From: Micrasema longulum
Lineage: Eukaryota > Arthropoda > Insecta > Trichoptera > Brachycentridae
Assembly (NCBI GenBank): GCA_022494885.1
Contig: JAGVSM010002800.1
Coordinates: 1 to 64,000, forward strand
Length of the DNA: 64,000 nucleotides
Reading direction: 5' to 3'
Shown here in pieces: positions 45,679-57,979 of this stretch. The notes beneath the pieces are model-generated. The model was not told the origin of the DNA and did no database searches. It saw only the letters and a program-made list of their open reading frames with translations. Within the stretch, counting starts at the first letter, position 1, and every line of letters starts with the position of its first letter. The position numbers and the translations under genes are program-made.

Positions 45679-47056
45679 GAGGAGAGTCGGATATTGGCGC
45701 GCGGTTGGTAATGGCGCGCCCCCGACTATCTTCTAAACTATGCAAGTTTGAACATTTGGATTGAAGCAATACACAGAGCTTGAAGTAGAATTTCGATGTA
45801 TGCTTGCGTCAGCAGCTTTCGGCGTCCTGTGCTGCTATTCTGAAAAGCTTTCGCGGCCGTAGAAAATAATTTATCTCGTGTATTTTGTATGTAAATACAC
45901 GAGATACATGGTTTTTCTACGGCCCCGAGAGCGTTTGGAATACCAGCCCTGAGCGTGTTGGACCGGATGATCTCTATTTTATTGTGTTTTCTTATAATTT
46001 TTATTGAATTAAAATCTTAAAGGTAAGTGGTATTAATATTATGTATCACAGTTTATTACATATTAAACAAAGCTAAATTCAATCATGCTTACATTGAACA
46101 ATGTATTTTTCAGTTTATCCTAAACATTAAAACATATTTTTTTAAAACTAAAATGAGCCAGCTAATGGCGCGCCCAAACACGTTATTATCCAACCGCGTG
46201 CGCTATTACCAACCAGGAATATGTCGTGTTTTTTCAGTGCAGTTTGTACATGTTTACTTATTTCAGAACATCATGATTTTCAGAACTTCTGTGGGCTCTA
46301 CAAGCAATAATTGCTGCCTTAGAAGCTGTTAAAACAGGGAAACAATTAAAAGAAGTATGCTTAAGTAATTCTTGAAACAAAACATTCAAAACGAAACACC
46401 GAAAAATAAGATAACGAAAATAGCAATAACCCATGTAAAAATAAAGAAAAACCAGTTTAGTTAGGAAACTACAGTTGGGATCCAGCGATGAAACGAGTGA
46501 TGAAGGTTTGTTCTTTCTGTGTGATGATGATTCTGATCATGACAAAGTAGATGACTATTCCAATGAATTATGTGCAATTTGTGGGGAACTCGGACGAGAT
46601 CAAGAAATGTGGGTTCTATGTTGTTCCTGCAGTAATTGGGTGTATAAAGGAAGCAGTGGAAAAAATACACCAGATGACTATATTTGTGACAACTGCAGGA
46701 ATGATTTAAGTGTAGAATTAATGCTAAATTGTTACTTTTTAGAAATTTTGTTTTACGTTTGTTTTTTAATTGAAAATTGTAATATCGGTTATGCTTATAT
46801 GTGAATAAAAAAAGGCGCGGTAATATCAAACTACAGGCGCGCCATTACCACACCGATTCGACAATACCGCGCTTGAACATGACGTTTTAGTTTTATTATT
46901 AAAAACTCACCTAACTGTTAATTTTACATTATTTTCCAAAAAAATATTATAGTTAAAAGATGAATGTACCTATAAATGCAATCGAAACTAAAATATCCGT
47001 TGAGTTGTTGTTAAACGAAATTAAGCTTAGGGGCTCGCCAATATCCAACTCTCCCC
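45679..47056 (+). mobile_element. 1.38-kb pogo/Tigger-like element, deletion derivative
   Basis: Terminal repeats GAGGAGAGTCGGATATTGGC and inverse GGGGAGAGTTGGATATTGGC, with TA on both sides (45677-45678, 47057-47058), as in Tc1/mariner/pogo. Subterminal GGCGCGCC-type words occur at both ends. Inside, + strand, are a helix-turn-helix scrap (ALEAVKTGKQLKEVC, about 46300-46360) and a PHD-like finger ORF. The catalytic DDE core is missing. Confidence 0.85.
46475..46804 (+). pseudogene. Residual transposase C terminus with PHD-like finger
   Basis: 109-codon open frame inside the pogo-like element. Acidic start (SSDETSDEG..CDDDSDHD), then ELCAICGELGRDQEMWVLCC, SCSNWVYKGSS and YICDNCRND. The Cys pairs and W resemble the PHD-like finger found at the C terminus of some insect pogo/Tigger transposases. 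The usual His-x-x-Cys ligands are replaced (WVYKGSS), so the finger is probably dead. Confidence 0.75.
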
Positions 47057-48129
47057 TATTGTCTTACGTTTGGAGAAACTTATGGTAGTCGGTAGATGCT
47101 CTGGTAGATAATGAAAATACTTTTTTCAGAAAAAACACTAAAAAATATAACATTACGTAGCAAGAAAATCAACAATTTTAATATTTTCATAATTTTGAAT
47201 AATTGGTAATTTTCCACAGTCTAGCAATGAAGAACCTACCCACTGTAATAAAAAGTAAACATATAACAGTGCTAATATTATTGCATATGTACTAGGCGTA
47301 GCGAAATAATGTATAAAAAAGGATTAAATATGAAGATACATTTATTAAAAATAATTTAATTTGTTAACGAGGAAATTTGATGGGTGGACCAAAACCAAAA
47401 GTAAAATGCAAAGACTTGACGTATCAAAATAAAAGCGATAGATGTCATTTAATGTTTTAATGACGGTATTAACGCCGTCGAATGGCCGATATGAACACGA
47501 AAAATTTGCTAAAAAATATACTGTAGAAATTCAATATTTGCAGCCAGAATATTCTTCTTAAAAAAGACAAATAACATAATTCCATAAAAAGGGTTTGAAC
47601 TAAAATAAAATATAATATATGAAATACCACAAAAGATGTGTAATTTAAAATGCTTGTATTTGTTTTAAAAAAAAATTAAAACTTTCTCTTGGATCACTTA
47701 TTTATTTGATCTATTATCTTCAATTCGTCAGAAAAAAAGTTTAATTACATACTTCGTCTTTATATGAGTACTAAGTTTAATTTAAATTTTAAGAGACCGA
47801 ATCTGCCGACCGAAATGCGATTATATTTTAGTTACAACTTATGAGTTTATTTTTTATCAGAAACACCTTAGAAAATTATGTTTTTTATGTAATGTTTATT
47901 TATTATATTTTTCAAAATTGCCATTGTTTCATAAACAGCGTTTTAAAATGGTATAATCGTATGATTTGATTTTTTTAATCAGAATACAGTCTTAATCTGA
48001 TAACCAAAGCTTAAAACTTGTAATTTTCTTTTTTAGTCAACTTGCGAACTTAAAAATATTATAGGCATGTTACGAGTATATTTAGGTTAATCATAAATAT
48101 GGTTTTTGTGTACGAAAAAAGTGTGCAAA

Positions 48130-48495
48130 CATAAAGTTGAAGAATAGAGTTCTATGCACGCAATAGAACCAGAACCCTGGACATGTTTTTGACTGAATGG
48201 GTAACCTCAGGTAAAATCCTGAAAGGGGATATCGAGCGGAGATAAGTCCGCCTCATAATGTAGTGGTTCGGACGCTCGCCACCAATTTTGAGGTCCTGGG
48301 TTCGATCCCTGGTAGGGAGAAAGTGAAATATTGGTTTTAAAGTTGGTACACTGTAATATTTTTATTGTTTCTGGACGGGCACCTGAAGCGTTAGATTAAT
48401 CACCTTATTTTATATGTAACAAAATGACACAGATACGCCGCTATCAGAGTTCAAATGCAGTGCCCTGGCACCGCTGAGTGGATGAAACGATGGTG
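48130..48495 (+). repeat. SINE family B copy with 5' extension
   Basis: 5' extension CCAGAACCCTGGACATG...CTCAGGTAAAATCCTGAAA and GAGATAAGTCCGCCTC, then tRNA-like head with box B GGTTCGATCCC (48299-48309) and the family B body. The 5' extension is shared with 51185-51575 but absent from the 31 and 37 kb copies. Confidence 0.8.
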
Positions 48496-48539
48496 ATATC
48501 CAAGTTAATAATATTTTTTTCCAATTGATTTTATTTATT

Positions 48540-49340
48540 TCCAAATTTTTAAGTTATTTACATTTTTTTAAATTGTTTTTTTATTTAATTTTTTTTTGTT
48601 TTCTTACAATAAACATAATAATAAAACAGAGTATTAAAAAAATAAAGCATAATTACATATCAACGAAATACATATTAATAGAAAAATAGTAAACAAAAAA
48701 ATCCCACAAAGGCATGGCTTGTTCGTGGGTATACAAGAAAATTTTAATGAATTTTCGCTCCTATAACAAACAATGGACAGTTATAATATTTTTGTATAAC
48801 ATAAGAAAGAAAAAATAAAATATTCTGTAAAAGATAATATGTTTTTTTTTTTATAATAATTAAAAAAGGAAATAAAAAATATTAAAAAAAAACACAAAAA
48901 TATTCCTTATTATTAAAGGGCAACAAAATAAATCATAGAAAAAAAGAGTTCATATCTTTAGTTTGAATCCAGGATAGTGCATGTTTTTTAAAAGAAGGAA
49001 AATTTTGAAAGTTTGGAATCAATGAAATATTATCAGTAAAAGAAGAATGAAACATTTTTGGGCCTATAAAATATGCATGTCTCTGTGCGAGCCTCGTTTT
49101 ACAATGTGGTATTTCTAACACACGATTCCTTCTTTGACTTGATCTATTTGAATTACTTGTAAATAAATTTTGGTTCTTAAATATATATTTTAAACATCGA
49201 AAACAATATATTTGTCTTAGATCTAAAAGTTTAGCTTCTTGGAACAATTGGAAAGAGGGAAAAGTGCGATTTTTGTAAAGCATTATTGCACATTATGAGG
49301 ACACGCGTCCTAACTCAGCGGGACGTAAGTCCTGTGTTGA
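48540..49340 (-). pseudogene. LINE 3' end, second fragment
   Basis: Reverse strand frame (49283 down to 48933) reads MLYKNRTFPSFQLFQEAKLL, then DLRQIYCFRCLKYIFKNQNL and later LAQRHAYFIGPKMFHSSF. This follows the C-terminal pattern of non-LTR element ORF2 (LxxLxxxYxxxxxxY ... xxGPKxYNxLP). An AT-rich 3' tail follows. Not the same sequence as the 29-30 kb fragment. Confidence 0.65.
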
Positions 49341-49729
49341 GTGAGTTGGGACGAATAGAGTACCAGTACAACAAAACATAAATAAAATGGAGTCATAATA
49401 CCATCCACATAGCATATTAATATAAAAAGAACAAAGATAAATATTTGAGTAACATGCAATAACATCTTCACGAATTTAAATCATTGAAAAAATACATCTA
49501 TCCTTGCTATTCTCATTTAAAAAGATAGATTCCTGTTATTTGAAGGCTACAAATTTATGTATCCGACGTTTGAGCTAGCCGCAGTCAGTAAAGCGGAGCA
49601 AATGTAATCACCGTCCGTCAAAAAGAAATAGTAAAAATAATTTTAAAAAGGCCACAGTATTTTACTGAGATGCTGGAAATAAAGTTGGTAAAATAGCTCA
49701 AACAAACATGCTCTTAACTTGTTGCGACA

Positions 49730-50240
49730 TAGGGAAAACAGGGAATATGGAATTCTAGGCATTTACAGGGCTTATGACCTGCAACAAATTTAGATCTAAA
49801 TTACTACGTAGGGAGGAAATCCAGCTTGTCTACAAACATTTGGACATACTCGAGCATTGTTGATTAAACAAACTGGTATAAGAAGTATAAAAATTGAAAA
49901 ATTATTTTCAGGCGTTGCCTAGTAGGTGAAATGGTTCAGCAGGATGAATCTCACCCACATGATAAAGGTTTCAGCTCTTTTACTTCACGAAAATTAACAG
50001 ATGGAAATGTGGATGTTTAAACATAGGCAGAATGGTGAACAGTGTGTTAAGTGGCCACTTGAACCAGCCAATGACAGGTCATAAGCCCTGTAAATGCCAA
50101 GACTTCCATATTACCTTCTCAAAATTGTTTTTTTTTTTTAAATTTAGATCTAAGTAACTCCCTAGGGAGGAAATCCAGCCTGTCTACAAACATTTGGACA
50201 CACTCAAAGCATCGTTGATCAAACAAACATGTTTTAGTTT
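49730..50240. repeat. Foldback repeat family A, compound copy
   Basis: The block AGGGAGGAAATCCAGC.TGTCTACAAACATTTGGACA is present twice (about 49810 and 50160), with the family A body (49915-50110) between them. Suggests tandem or nested insertion of two family members. Confidence 0.75.
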
Positions 50241-50260
50241 TAATTCAACAGCTAAATTAA

Positions 50261-50742
50261 CCCCTCAAAGACGAGGAGTTTTGTCTTTTTTAAACGATTT
50301 TTTACAAAAAAATTCATCATTTATTAATCACACACACACACTGCTTATTATTTTGTGGCACATCACAAACTAAAGAACATATATTTCTGGGCTAAAATAT
50401 AGTAAACGCAACCATATTTATTTAAAAACAGGAGTGAAGATAGTGTTCCGCGACAGTGTCCACTGTTACCATACGGTTAAGCTAGGGTTTCCTAGGACAG
50501 CGGTGCCCGTATCTTAACGGCCGTAGTGAACGGTGATGTGGTGGACAGCCGTCGTAACAGTGACTAGAAAATGATTTTCTAGGAAAACGGTGTTAAATGG
50601 TGTTGATAACACCGTTTTCCTAGGAAACCACTCTCTAGTCCCCGTTACAACTGCTGTATACCGCATCACCGTTCACTACGGCCGTTAAGATACGGGCACC
50701 GCTGTCCTAGGAAACCCTAGCTTTACGCTCGTACTTGAAGGG
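50261..50742. mobile_element. piggyBac-type MITE, TTAA target sites, internal palindrome
   Basis: 482 bp. TTAA on both sides (50257-50260, 50743-50746); ends CCCCTCAAAGACGAG and inverse CCCTTCAAGTACGAG. piggyBac elements insert at TTAA with CCC-starting ends. Inside lies a large inverted repeat (50479-50723). Confidence 0.85.
50479..50723. repeat. 245-bp near-perfect palindrome in the piggyBac-type MITE
   Basis: The outer 60 bases of each arm (from AAGCTAGGGTTTCCTAGGAC) are exact inverse complements; the middle diverges modestly, and the centre forms another hairpin (AGGAAAACGGTGTTA...TAACACCGTTTTCCT). Would extrude as a long stem. Confidence 0.95.
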
Positions 50743-51184
50743 TTAACGACAACAGTTAAATTAAAAACAGTTGAATTAAAAACGGAATTGGAACTTATCC
50801 AAAATGTAACAAAAATAAATATTCTCGGTGCAATGAGAGTTCGTCATTTAACATATAATCGCCATTACGTGGGTAACGCGTGTGTTGTGTTGATATAAAC
50901 TTCACAAGTTATGTTATTAGCTAGTAGGCTATAAATTACCACGTTGGCCATTTAGTTTAATGCAGCAGTTTGATAGTCAGTTGTTAAAAACGAGAATGTA
51001 TGAGTATTAAACAATAAACTGGACATCCACATTCGACTGGAAAATCATTTCTGAATATTACGCTGCTCGCTCGAGTGAAAATTTAACACTTAAAAATGAC
51101 TATGTTAAAAAAATGATAAAAAATCTTTCATTGATAAAAAACAGTTTTTCTGTAATTAGTAGGTATATTTTAGTAAATGTACGG

Positions 51185-51575
51185 GCGGATAAAGAATACA
51201 GATCTGTGTGTGGAATAAAACCAGAACCCTGAATTCGTGTTTTCGACACGATCGCTGCTCTCAGGTAAAAATTCTGAAAAATTAAAATCGAGTTGAGATA
51301 AGTCCGCCTCTTATCGAAGTGGTCGGGGCGTTCGCCTACCATGTTTGAGGTCCTAAGTTCGTTCCTGGCAGGGTAAACGAAATATTGAAATATTGGCTTC
51401 AAAGGTGATTCTACACTGCAATATTGTATTGTTTCTGAACTGGCACCTAAAGCGTAAGATTGATCACCCTTACTTCTTAAGTAAAAAAAAGATCCAGATA
51501 CGCTGTTATTGTAGTTACAATACAGTGCCCTATGCACTACTCGGTACTGATAGAGAAATGACGATGAGTACGTTT
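51185..51575 (+). repeat. SINE family B copy with 5' extension, diverged
   Basis: Same layout as 48130-48495: CCAGAACCCTGAATTCG, CTCAGGTAAAAATTCTGAAA, GAGATAAGTCCGCCTCT, tRNA-like head with degraded box B (AGTTCGTTCCT), then CTGGCACCTAAAGCGTAAG and the family B tail. Confidence 0.75.
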
Positions 51576-54114
51576 ACATGAAAATGCATAAATACACAAT
51601 ACATGTTTTTTATTTCACTTAAATACTCTTATATTTTTAAAGGGGTTTGTGAGATTTTTATTGATGTTCAAAGCATTAACTTTGTGGTCAAACATTTCAA
51701 TTAATGTTAGTAAATATAACCACTTATTGTAATAATTATTACTAATCTAATTTTAGTGCATGTCGGACATGGTGGTGTTTGCATTTTGCATCCCCTTTAA
51801 CCATTGTGGAATAATCTACCCACTAATGTTAGAGACGCCCCGCTCCTTCTTTATTGTATAAAATCGTAAGATTCAATATGTCCACGTACTTGTAATTTTC
51901 TCAAACTGAACGGTTTGGGTAGGTAGAAAGAAATTACCTTAAGGAAATATGCCCGCCATTATATATTTATATAAAGTGTTAAATAAAAAAATATGCATGT
52001 AATTTTTTTATGTTTTTCGTAAATACTACGCATAACAAATGTACACTACGGTGGTGGTAAAGGTGAAAGTTTATTAGTATTTGCATGTTGGTGTAGTGAG
52101 TGTCCTGACTGAGAGACGGGTACGTCTTGAAATCGGTAGACATAAAAATTCGGTATGTGGTTATATGCTAATATTATATACTAACATTAATATTTTAGTA
52201 TATTAAAAAAAATAATTATGAGCGAATGTTTCGCATTGCGTGTAAGTAATGCGGAATCCATTCGTCTGGCATTGCTGAAATACATTTATGAATACCGCGT
52301 GTAGCATACATACATATACCATTCATACGCGAGTACAATCTTACATAACTCTTCGCTAAAAATATGTTAATGTCTGTACAGAGAAGACAAGACAAGTGGT
52401 GGCGCAAAGGCAACTAGAATCTCCATAATGACAACTAGTCAAATGGTATTAAAGAGTTGTTTCTTAACTTTACATGAAGTAATTATATACAATACTTACC
52501 CTAATTTATATTTGATCCTTATTGAAATTAAAATCAATACTTTTGGAGCATCTCTTTTCAAAACTGTAATTTAAGACCGTTTTTAAACTCGACATTCGCC
52601 TGAAACGTAATTTTTCAGGAAAGGGTTTTCTGTGATTCGCGTCAAATCGCGTGAACGATCTTTGTTTTAAAAATTACACGTTACAACTAAGTCTGAGTGT
52701 AATCTAATATTTAATTTATATAAAGTTTATAATTTTCTTTTCTATTTCTTTATCACACAATATAAATTTTTGAAATTAGGGGTTTATACGCGATAAAATA
52801 TCGTGTTTTGAAAAAACAATAAGACTTTGATATTTTTTTAAGCCGGTTTTCAGCGTGATTTGTTAAGTTTTTTTTCTCGATACTGGATCTAAATTAAAAA
52901 TAAAAAAACAAATCGCCACGCGGGGCGAATATCGTGATTTGAAAAAACGATCCTCAATTATTAACTACCATGGGTAGTAATGTTTCTAACGCCGATTATC
53001 TTAATATAGAGGAATACATCGTGATACATTGCCTCTGTCACTTCAAAACGGATTTTTGTCTTGTATGCTAAATAAAGTCATGGATTTAAGCGTTTATGAT
53101 TTTTTTGTCCACTGAAAATTTTAGTTTCATGTTATTTATATACACAAGTGTTGCGTATTTTGTTGTGATAATACGTTTTTTAGACTTTGTTAAAGGTATG
53201 AACCGCTGAAATAATAGATACATACTTACATGCATGCGTAAAATCGCACGTACAATACTTTTTTTACGGTGTTTGGATGCTCTCTAAAACTCTCTGAAGA
53301 TATCTGAATCTGAAAGCTTCTCAAAACAGTGTCGAATTATATAGGTACTATGTAATTACAGAAGAATATCGGTAACCCTTCACAGTTAGGATATTTTGTA
53401 CTTATAGAACGAAAAAGTACTGGAGTATCTGGAAAACTAAAAAAAAACCGATATTATAATTATGTTTATTCGGTATAGTCACTGAATAGATACTTATTAT
53501 TCGGTATGATAATTATTAATTATACGAGTAGGTACCGAAGAAGGTAACGGGAAACCACTTTAGTCAAAAATTCCCCAGAATATCACTATGGAGAGCTTTC
53601 TTCAGAGTGGTCGTCAACGTCAGGGGGGCCTGACATGACACGTGAACAAGAAGAAAAATAATTGTATTCCTTTGTGCCAATAAAACTTTTTTTTTAAGAT
53701 TACGATATTTTACACATGAAGAAGGTAGGTAGGTAGGAGTTGAGATACAAAATAATTGAAAGTGGAAGGATACGTATTAAAGAATACTAGAAATAAAAAT
53801 TATTACATAAATATACATTAAATTTTTTGAAATTACTCCGCCCGTGACGTCACTAGTTGTAGTCCAGGGCCTCCTGTAATAGTAGGCCTTGTTGTCGTCG
53901 GTGAGTTGTCCCGGTGAGTTGGCTTCCCGGAAACCGGAAATCTATCCAACGCTGTAGTTGATCGATTCATTAGCAAGAACTTGTGACGTAGTTCAAAATA
54001 GTTTAATTTTATTAATTTGTTCATACATTTTCAAGAAACTTCGCCGTACAATTAAATGCTCTAATTTTTACCGCGTGTAAGAAGACATTTTATATCCAAT
54101 TCCCGTAGCAATAA

Positions 54115-54153
54115 ACTTCCCCATTAATACCGATTTGGTATTAATGGGGAAGT
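54115..54153. repeat. Perfect 17-bp hairpin
   Basis: ACTTCCCCATTAATACC, 5-base loop, then its exact inverse complement. No element ends found around it. Confidence 0.9.
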
Positions 54154-55561
54154 ACCTACGGCCCATTGTTTTGCTGCAAACTGTAGCTAAATTCGTGATT
54201 AATAATTCTAGAATGATTTTTGTCCGTATAGGCGGCTCTATAAGTGGTAGCGCGTAATTACTCAGAGTATCAGTATACTTCATATTACATAATAAATAAT
54301 TTGAAACATGGTCTGGTAAGTTCGTAATAAAAATAAATCAATAGTAACCTAAAGTTGCGTTTTTTTTTAAGACACTGAAATGATGCAGTTATTTATTTTA
54401 AAATTAATTGGTGTTTTATTATGTAGGAATTACACATCCGCTCATAGTATTACGTATCCGCTCGCGACTGTGACATGTGAAACGCGATAAGAATGAACAG
54501 TTTGAGAGAGTAATTAAGTATTTGATATTTACAGTAGAAAATATCCCCCAATGCGCTTGACAAAAACGTGCCTACCAAACAAACAAACCTACCGGCACAT
54601 TTCATGCAAGCACAAGGAAGGTATTTTATCTAGGAAGATAATATATCGTCACCGTGCCTCCAATTTAGTAATAATTGCCTGAGCCCATAAAACAGAAGTT
54701 CTTTGACCTTTTGGCACCTTGTAATGCGAAGTGCGAAGTCGGTTGTCGCTTATTGCTTGTGGAATGTTTGAAATATGTATGTCGATGGAAATTAATCATT
54801 TAAAAAAAAGAGATGGGTGTTTGGAGAATCACAGAAATAAAGCTGGGAAGCTAAAAATACACTGAAAAAGGAAGCGAAGGTATATAATATCCCATGTCGT
54901 ATAATATCCCACACATCGTTAGCGAAACAATATAAATATTTACAGTCGAGCTTTTTTACGGAGTATGTGGGATATTTTAGAAACACCGGCAATTAACACT
55001 TATCTATATTTATAAATATTATAAGAAGTAAATTAAAATGGCAATGTGGAGCGAGGTAATAAGGCCGCGCCAATACGCACATGTTCTATCGCTACGGAGG
55101 CGGAGGTTTGGCGTTTGTTAATGTTCGCCTGAACGTAAAACACACCACATCACCGGTCATGTTCATGATACAGCCGTAACTACTGACTACTACAAACTAC
55201 AAGAGGCCACAGACAGAATGTGATATTCCCGATGTTTGCACTGTACGCCGGCGTTGGCAGTAACATGGGATTGTTTACTTAAGTTTTCCGAAATGCGGCG
55301 AGCTCTGTACGAAAACGGAATGGGCGTGCTCATTCACCAATTACGGAGGGAATACAAAGGGACGCGCCCATACCGTTTGGCGGAAAATCGCTCGCTCGAG
55401 TAGTTAATTGATATCGAAATGCGTAAAGGAAACACGTGGCTTTCTTTACATAAGAAATGGGCATCTGTTCAACCGTTCAAAGCTCATATTCACCACCTAC
55501 CACTGCTTCTAATTAATGTTTAGTCGACTTCGCGAAAAATACGGAGACACCGCACGGACAA

Positions 55562-55957
55562 TAGGGAATATCACTTTTTTAAAACATTTTAAAAGTAATA
55601 AAGGTCAATGAAATATTGTAGGGTAAAAAAAAAATTAATTTGTAATTTTGAATTCCCGCAAAAACGGTCATCCTATTGGCCACGCCCCTATACGTCACGA
55701 TTTATGTTTATTTGTTCCTGGCCATTAAAATTTGTTTCGAACATTATCACGAATTTTGACGTCTCAACAACCAAGGCCGTACACGTCGCGTTTTTCTAGC
55801 AATGTATTTTTATCAAATTTCTTTTTTACATTTATGTATGTTTCATTCATTATCAACATTTCTCCACAATATCCATATTGATTTTGAATATACAATTAAT
55901 TATTCTAAATCCATTTCATATATTTTATAGGTATTCGTAGTATGTGATATTTCCCTA
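55562..55957. mobile_element. 396-bp MITE, inverted relative of 13527-13958
   Basis: Ends TAGGGAATATCAC and inverse GTGATATTTCCCTA. The inverse of the interior aligns with the 13.5-kb copy over most of its length. No direct target duplication is visible here. Confidence 0.75.
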
Positions 55958-57979
55958 TTGCTTGTGTTTTGATATTTAACAAATCAAGAACGCTGATAAC
56001 ATTTATATACAAATGTAGCATAATAACGGCTTTCTCCTGATGAAATACAAAAAAATAATCAGAAGATATCGAGCAAAAAAGAATAAAATTTAGTCAAGGA
56101 ACATATTTTACATTTATTCGAAAAAATACGTGGTTTAAGTACATCTTCTAGTTTGTTGAATGGTATCGAATTCGGAATGCAGGCACAAGGCACGAATAGT
56201 TTACGGCGATAAATAGTGGATTTAAGAGGAACTTTCAAGGCCGATTAGAGGCATCGACGCGAAACGTTTGACATGTAAGCAGTTTGATACTTTAGGAGGC
56301 ACTACTGTAGCGCTTAGGAACTACTTCTTTGTGATGTGTAGCTAACTACCGCAAGTAACGATAATGATATAAACTGGTGAATTACTTGCTCATAATTACT
56401 ATCACTTTTCGAGCTAACTGCAAAGAGTCAAAATGCACCTACGGCCTTTTATCTTATTACAACTATTATTACGAGTGATTTGCTTTATTTAGCTGTGACG
56501 GTATAATTATTCAAGAGGGAAAATATCAAATAATAGATAAAACATAACATTTATTTACATTTATGATAACCCCGTTTTTATAAGACATTTTGTTACTAGT
56601 CTTGTTAAAATAATTCATTACTATGTTACATTATTAGCATTTAAAAATAAATAATTATAATTTAACTTTAATAAAATTAAAAAAAAAACAGGATATAAAA
56701 GTGTAATTTCATTCGAAAACGCAATTTTTTATTTAACAAAACGTTTTTTTTTAAAATGATACTGAAGACAAAAAAATCCTTTCTCAGAGAAGTTCTACAC
56801 CGCTGATGAAATATCTTTTTTATTTTGAACGAATTACATTTAAAAAACTTATTATTTATTTGAGAGTCAAAAATTGATAAGTACACACATAACAGCTGTG
56901 TTTTCACCTGACACAAAGCAGAAATATTGATAATTGATACCATGAACCATGAAACGAAGATACACGAAACATTCTTTAATGTTTGACTGCCGAAGAAGAT
57001 TCTTTAAATAACTTGTTGAATAAATAATCTGTTGAGAGATAAGATTTTTATGGATAGATTTATATATATTACATTCAAATAATTAACTATCAATCAAATC
57101 CCCGATTACAGTGGAAAGGTCAGATTTTCCAGATTTTCCGATGTTATTGTATATTAAAGTAAACTCGAATTTTGTATTTAGAAATTCGATTTTTTTAGAA
57201 AAAAAATGTTGCTTTCGTTGGCATCGGTTTCTTAGTAGCAAGTGGAAATTTTGTTTTTATTTGAAATATCCAACATTTCCAGTGAATTTACTATATCTTC
57301 AGTAATTAGTAGGTAATACCTATAATACCTTTCACGTAATACAGAGTAACACCAAAATAAATGCTTCTAGAGTAACATTATTCTCACCTGTAAAAAGTAA
57401 AAATATATTAATTGCCATACTTTTAAATTACCCTATTTCAAAGGCGATCGCTATTGTAAAGCATTGTATTGATTTGTGTAATATACATTTATACTTTATT
57501 TGGTTTATGAAAATTCGATAAAACATTTCATTTACGTCAAATGTTATGATTGCTAAAATTCACTAAGAACTAATTTAATTGATTAATTTAAAAAATACAT
57601 AGGATTTATTTTTTGGTGTACATTTTTTAAAATCTCTAGTACAATAAGTCTTTTAATCGTTTTTCTCTTAATTGGTAGGAGGGTACCTACATATAAAATT
57701 CATAATAAATGGAGAGTTACAGTGATAAAATTTACTAGATGTGTAAAAGTAGATATGTATAGAATTTTTTATGAAAATTATTATTAAAAAAATAAAAATG
57801 TGGCCGCAATATGCATTATATAATTATGTAGAAAGTAATGCTGATATTAAAATCTTTAACGATACATCAAATAATTATAGGAGAACTGTAACGCAATTTA
57901 TAAAATCAATCAGTCCTTTATGTTAGTTAGGTAAAATAATTTGTTTAACTTTCATAATATTCATAGAATTTAATTTATC

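Noticed and set aside
46475..46804. Stand-alone host PHD-finger gene
   Set aside because: Lies wholly inside an element with terminal repeats and TA duplication, and has replaced zinc ligands.
53833..54024. 63-codon reverse ORF
   Set aside because: No similarity recognised and no phase-compatible donor to exon 2.
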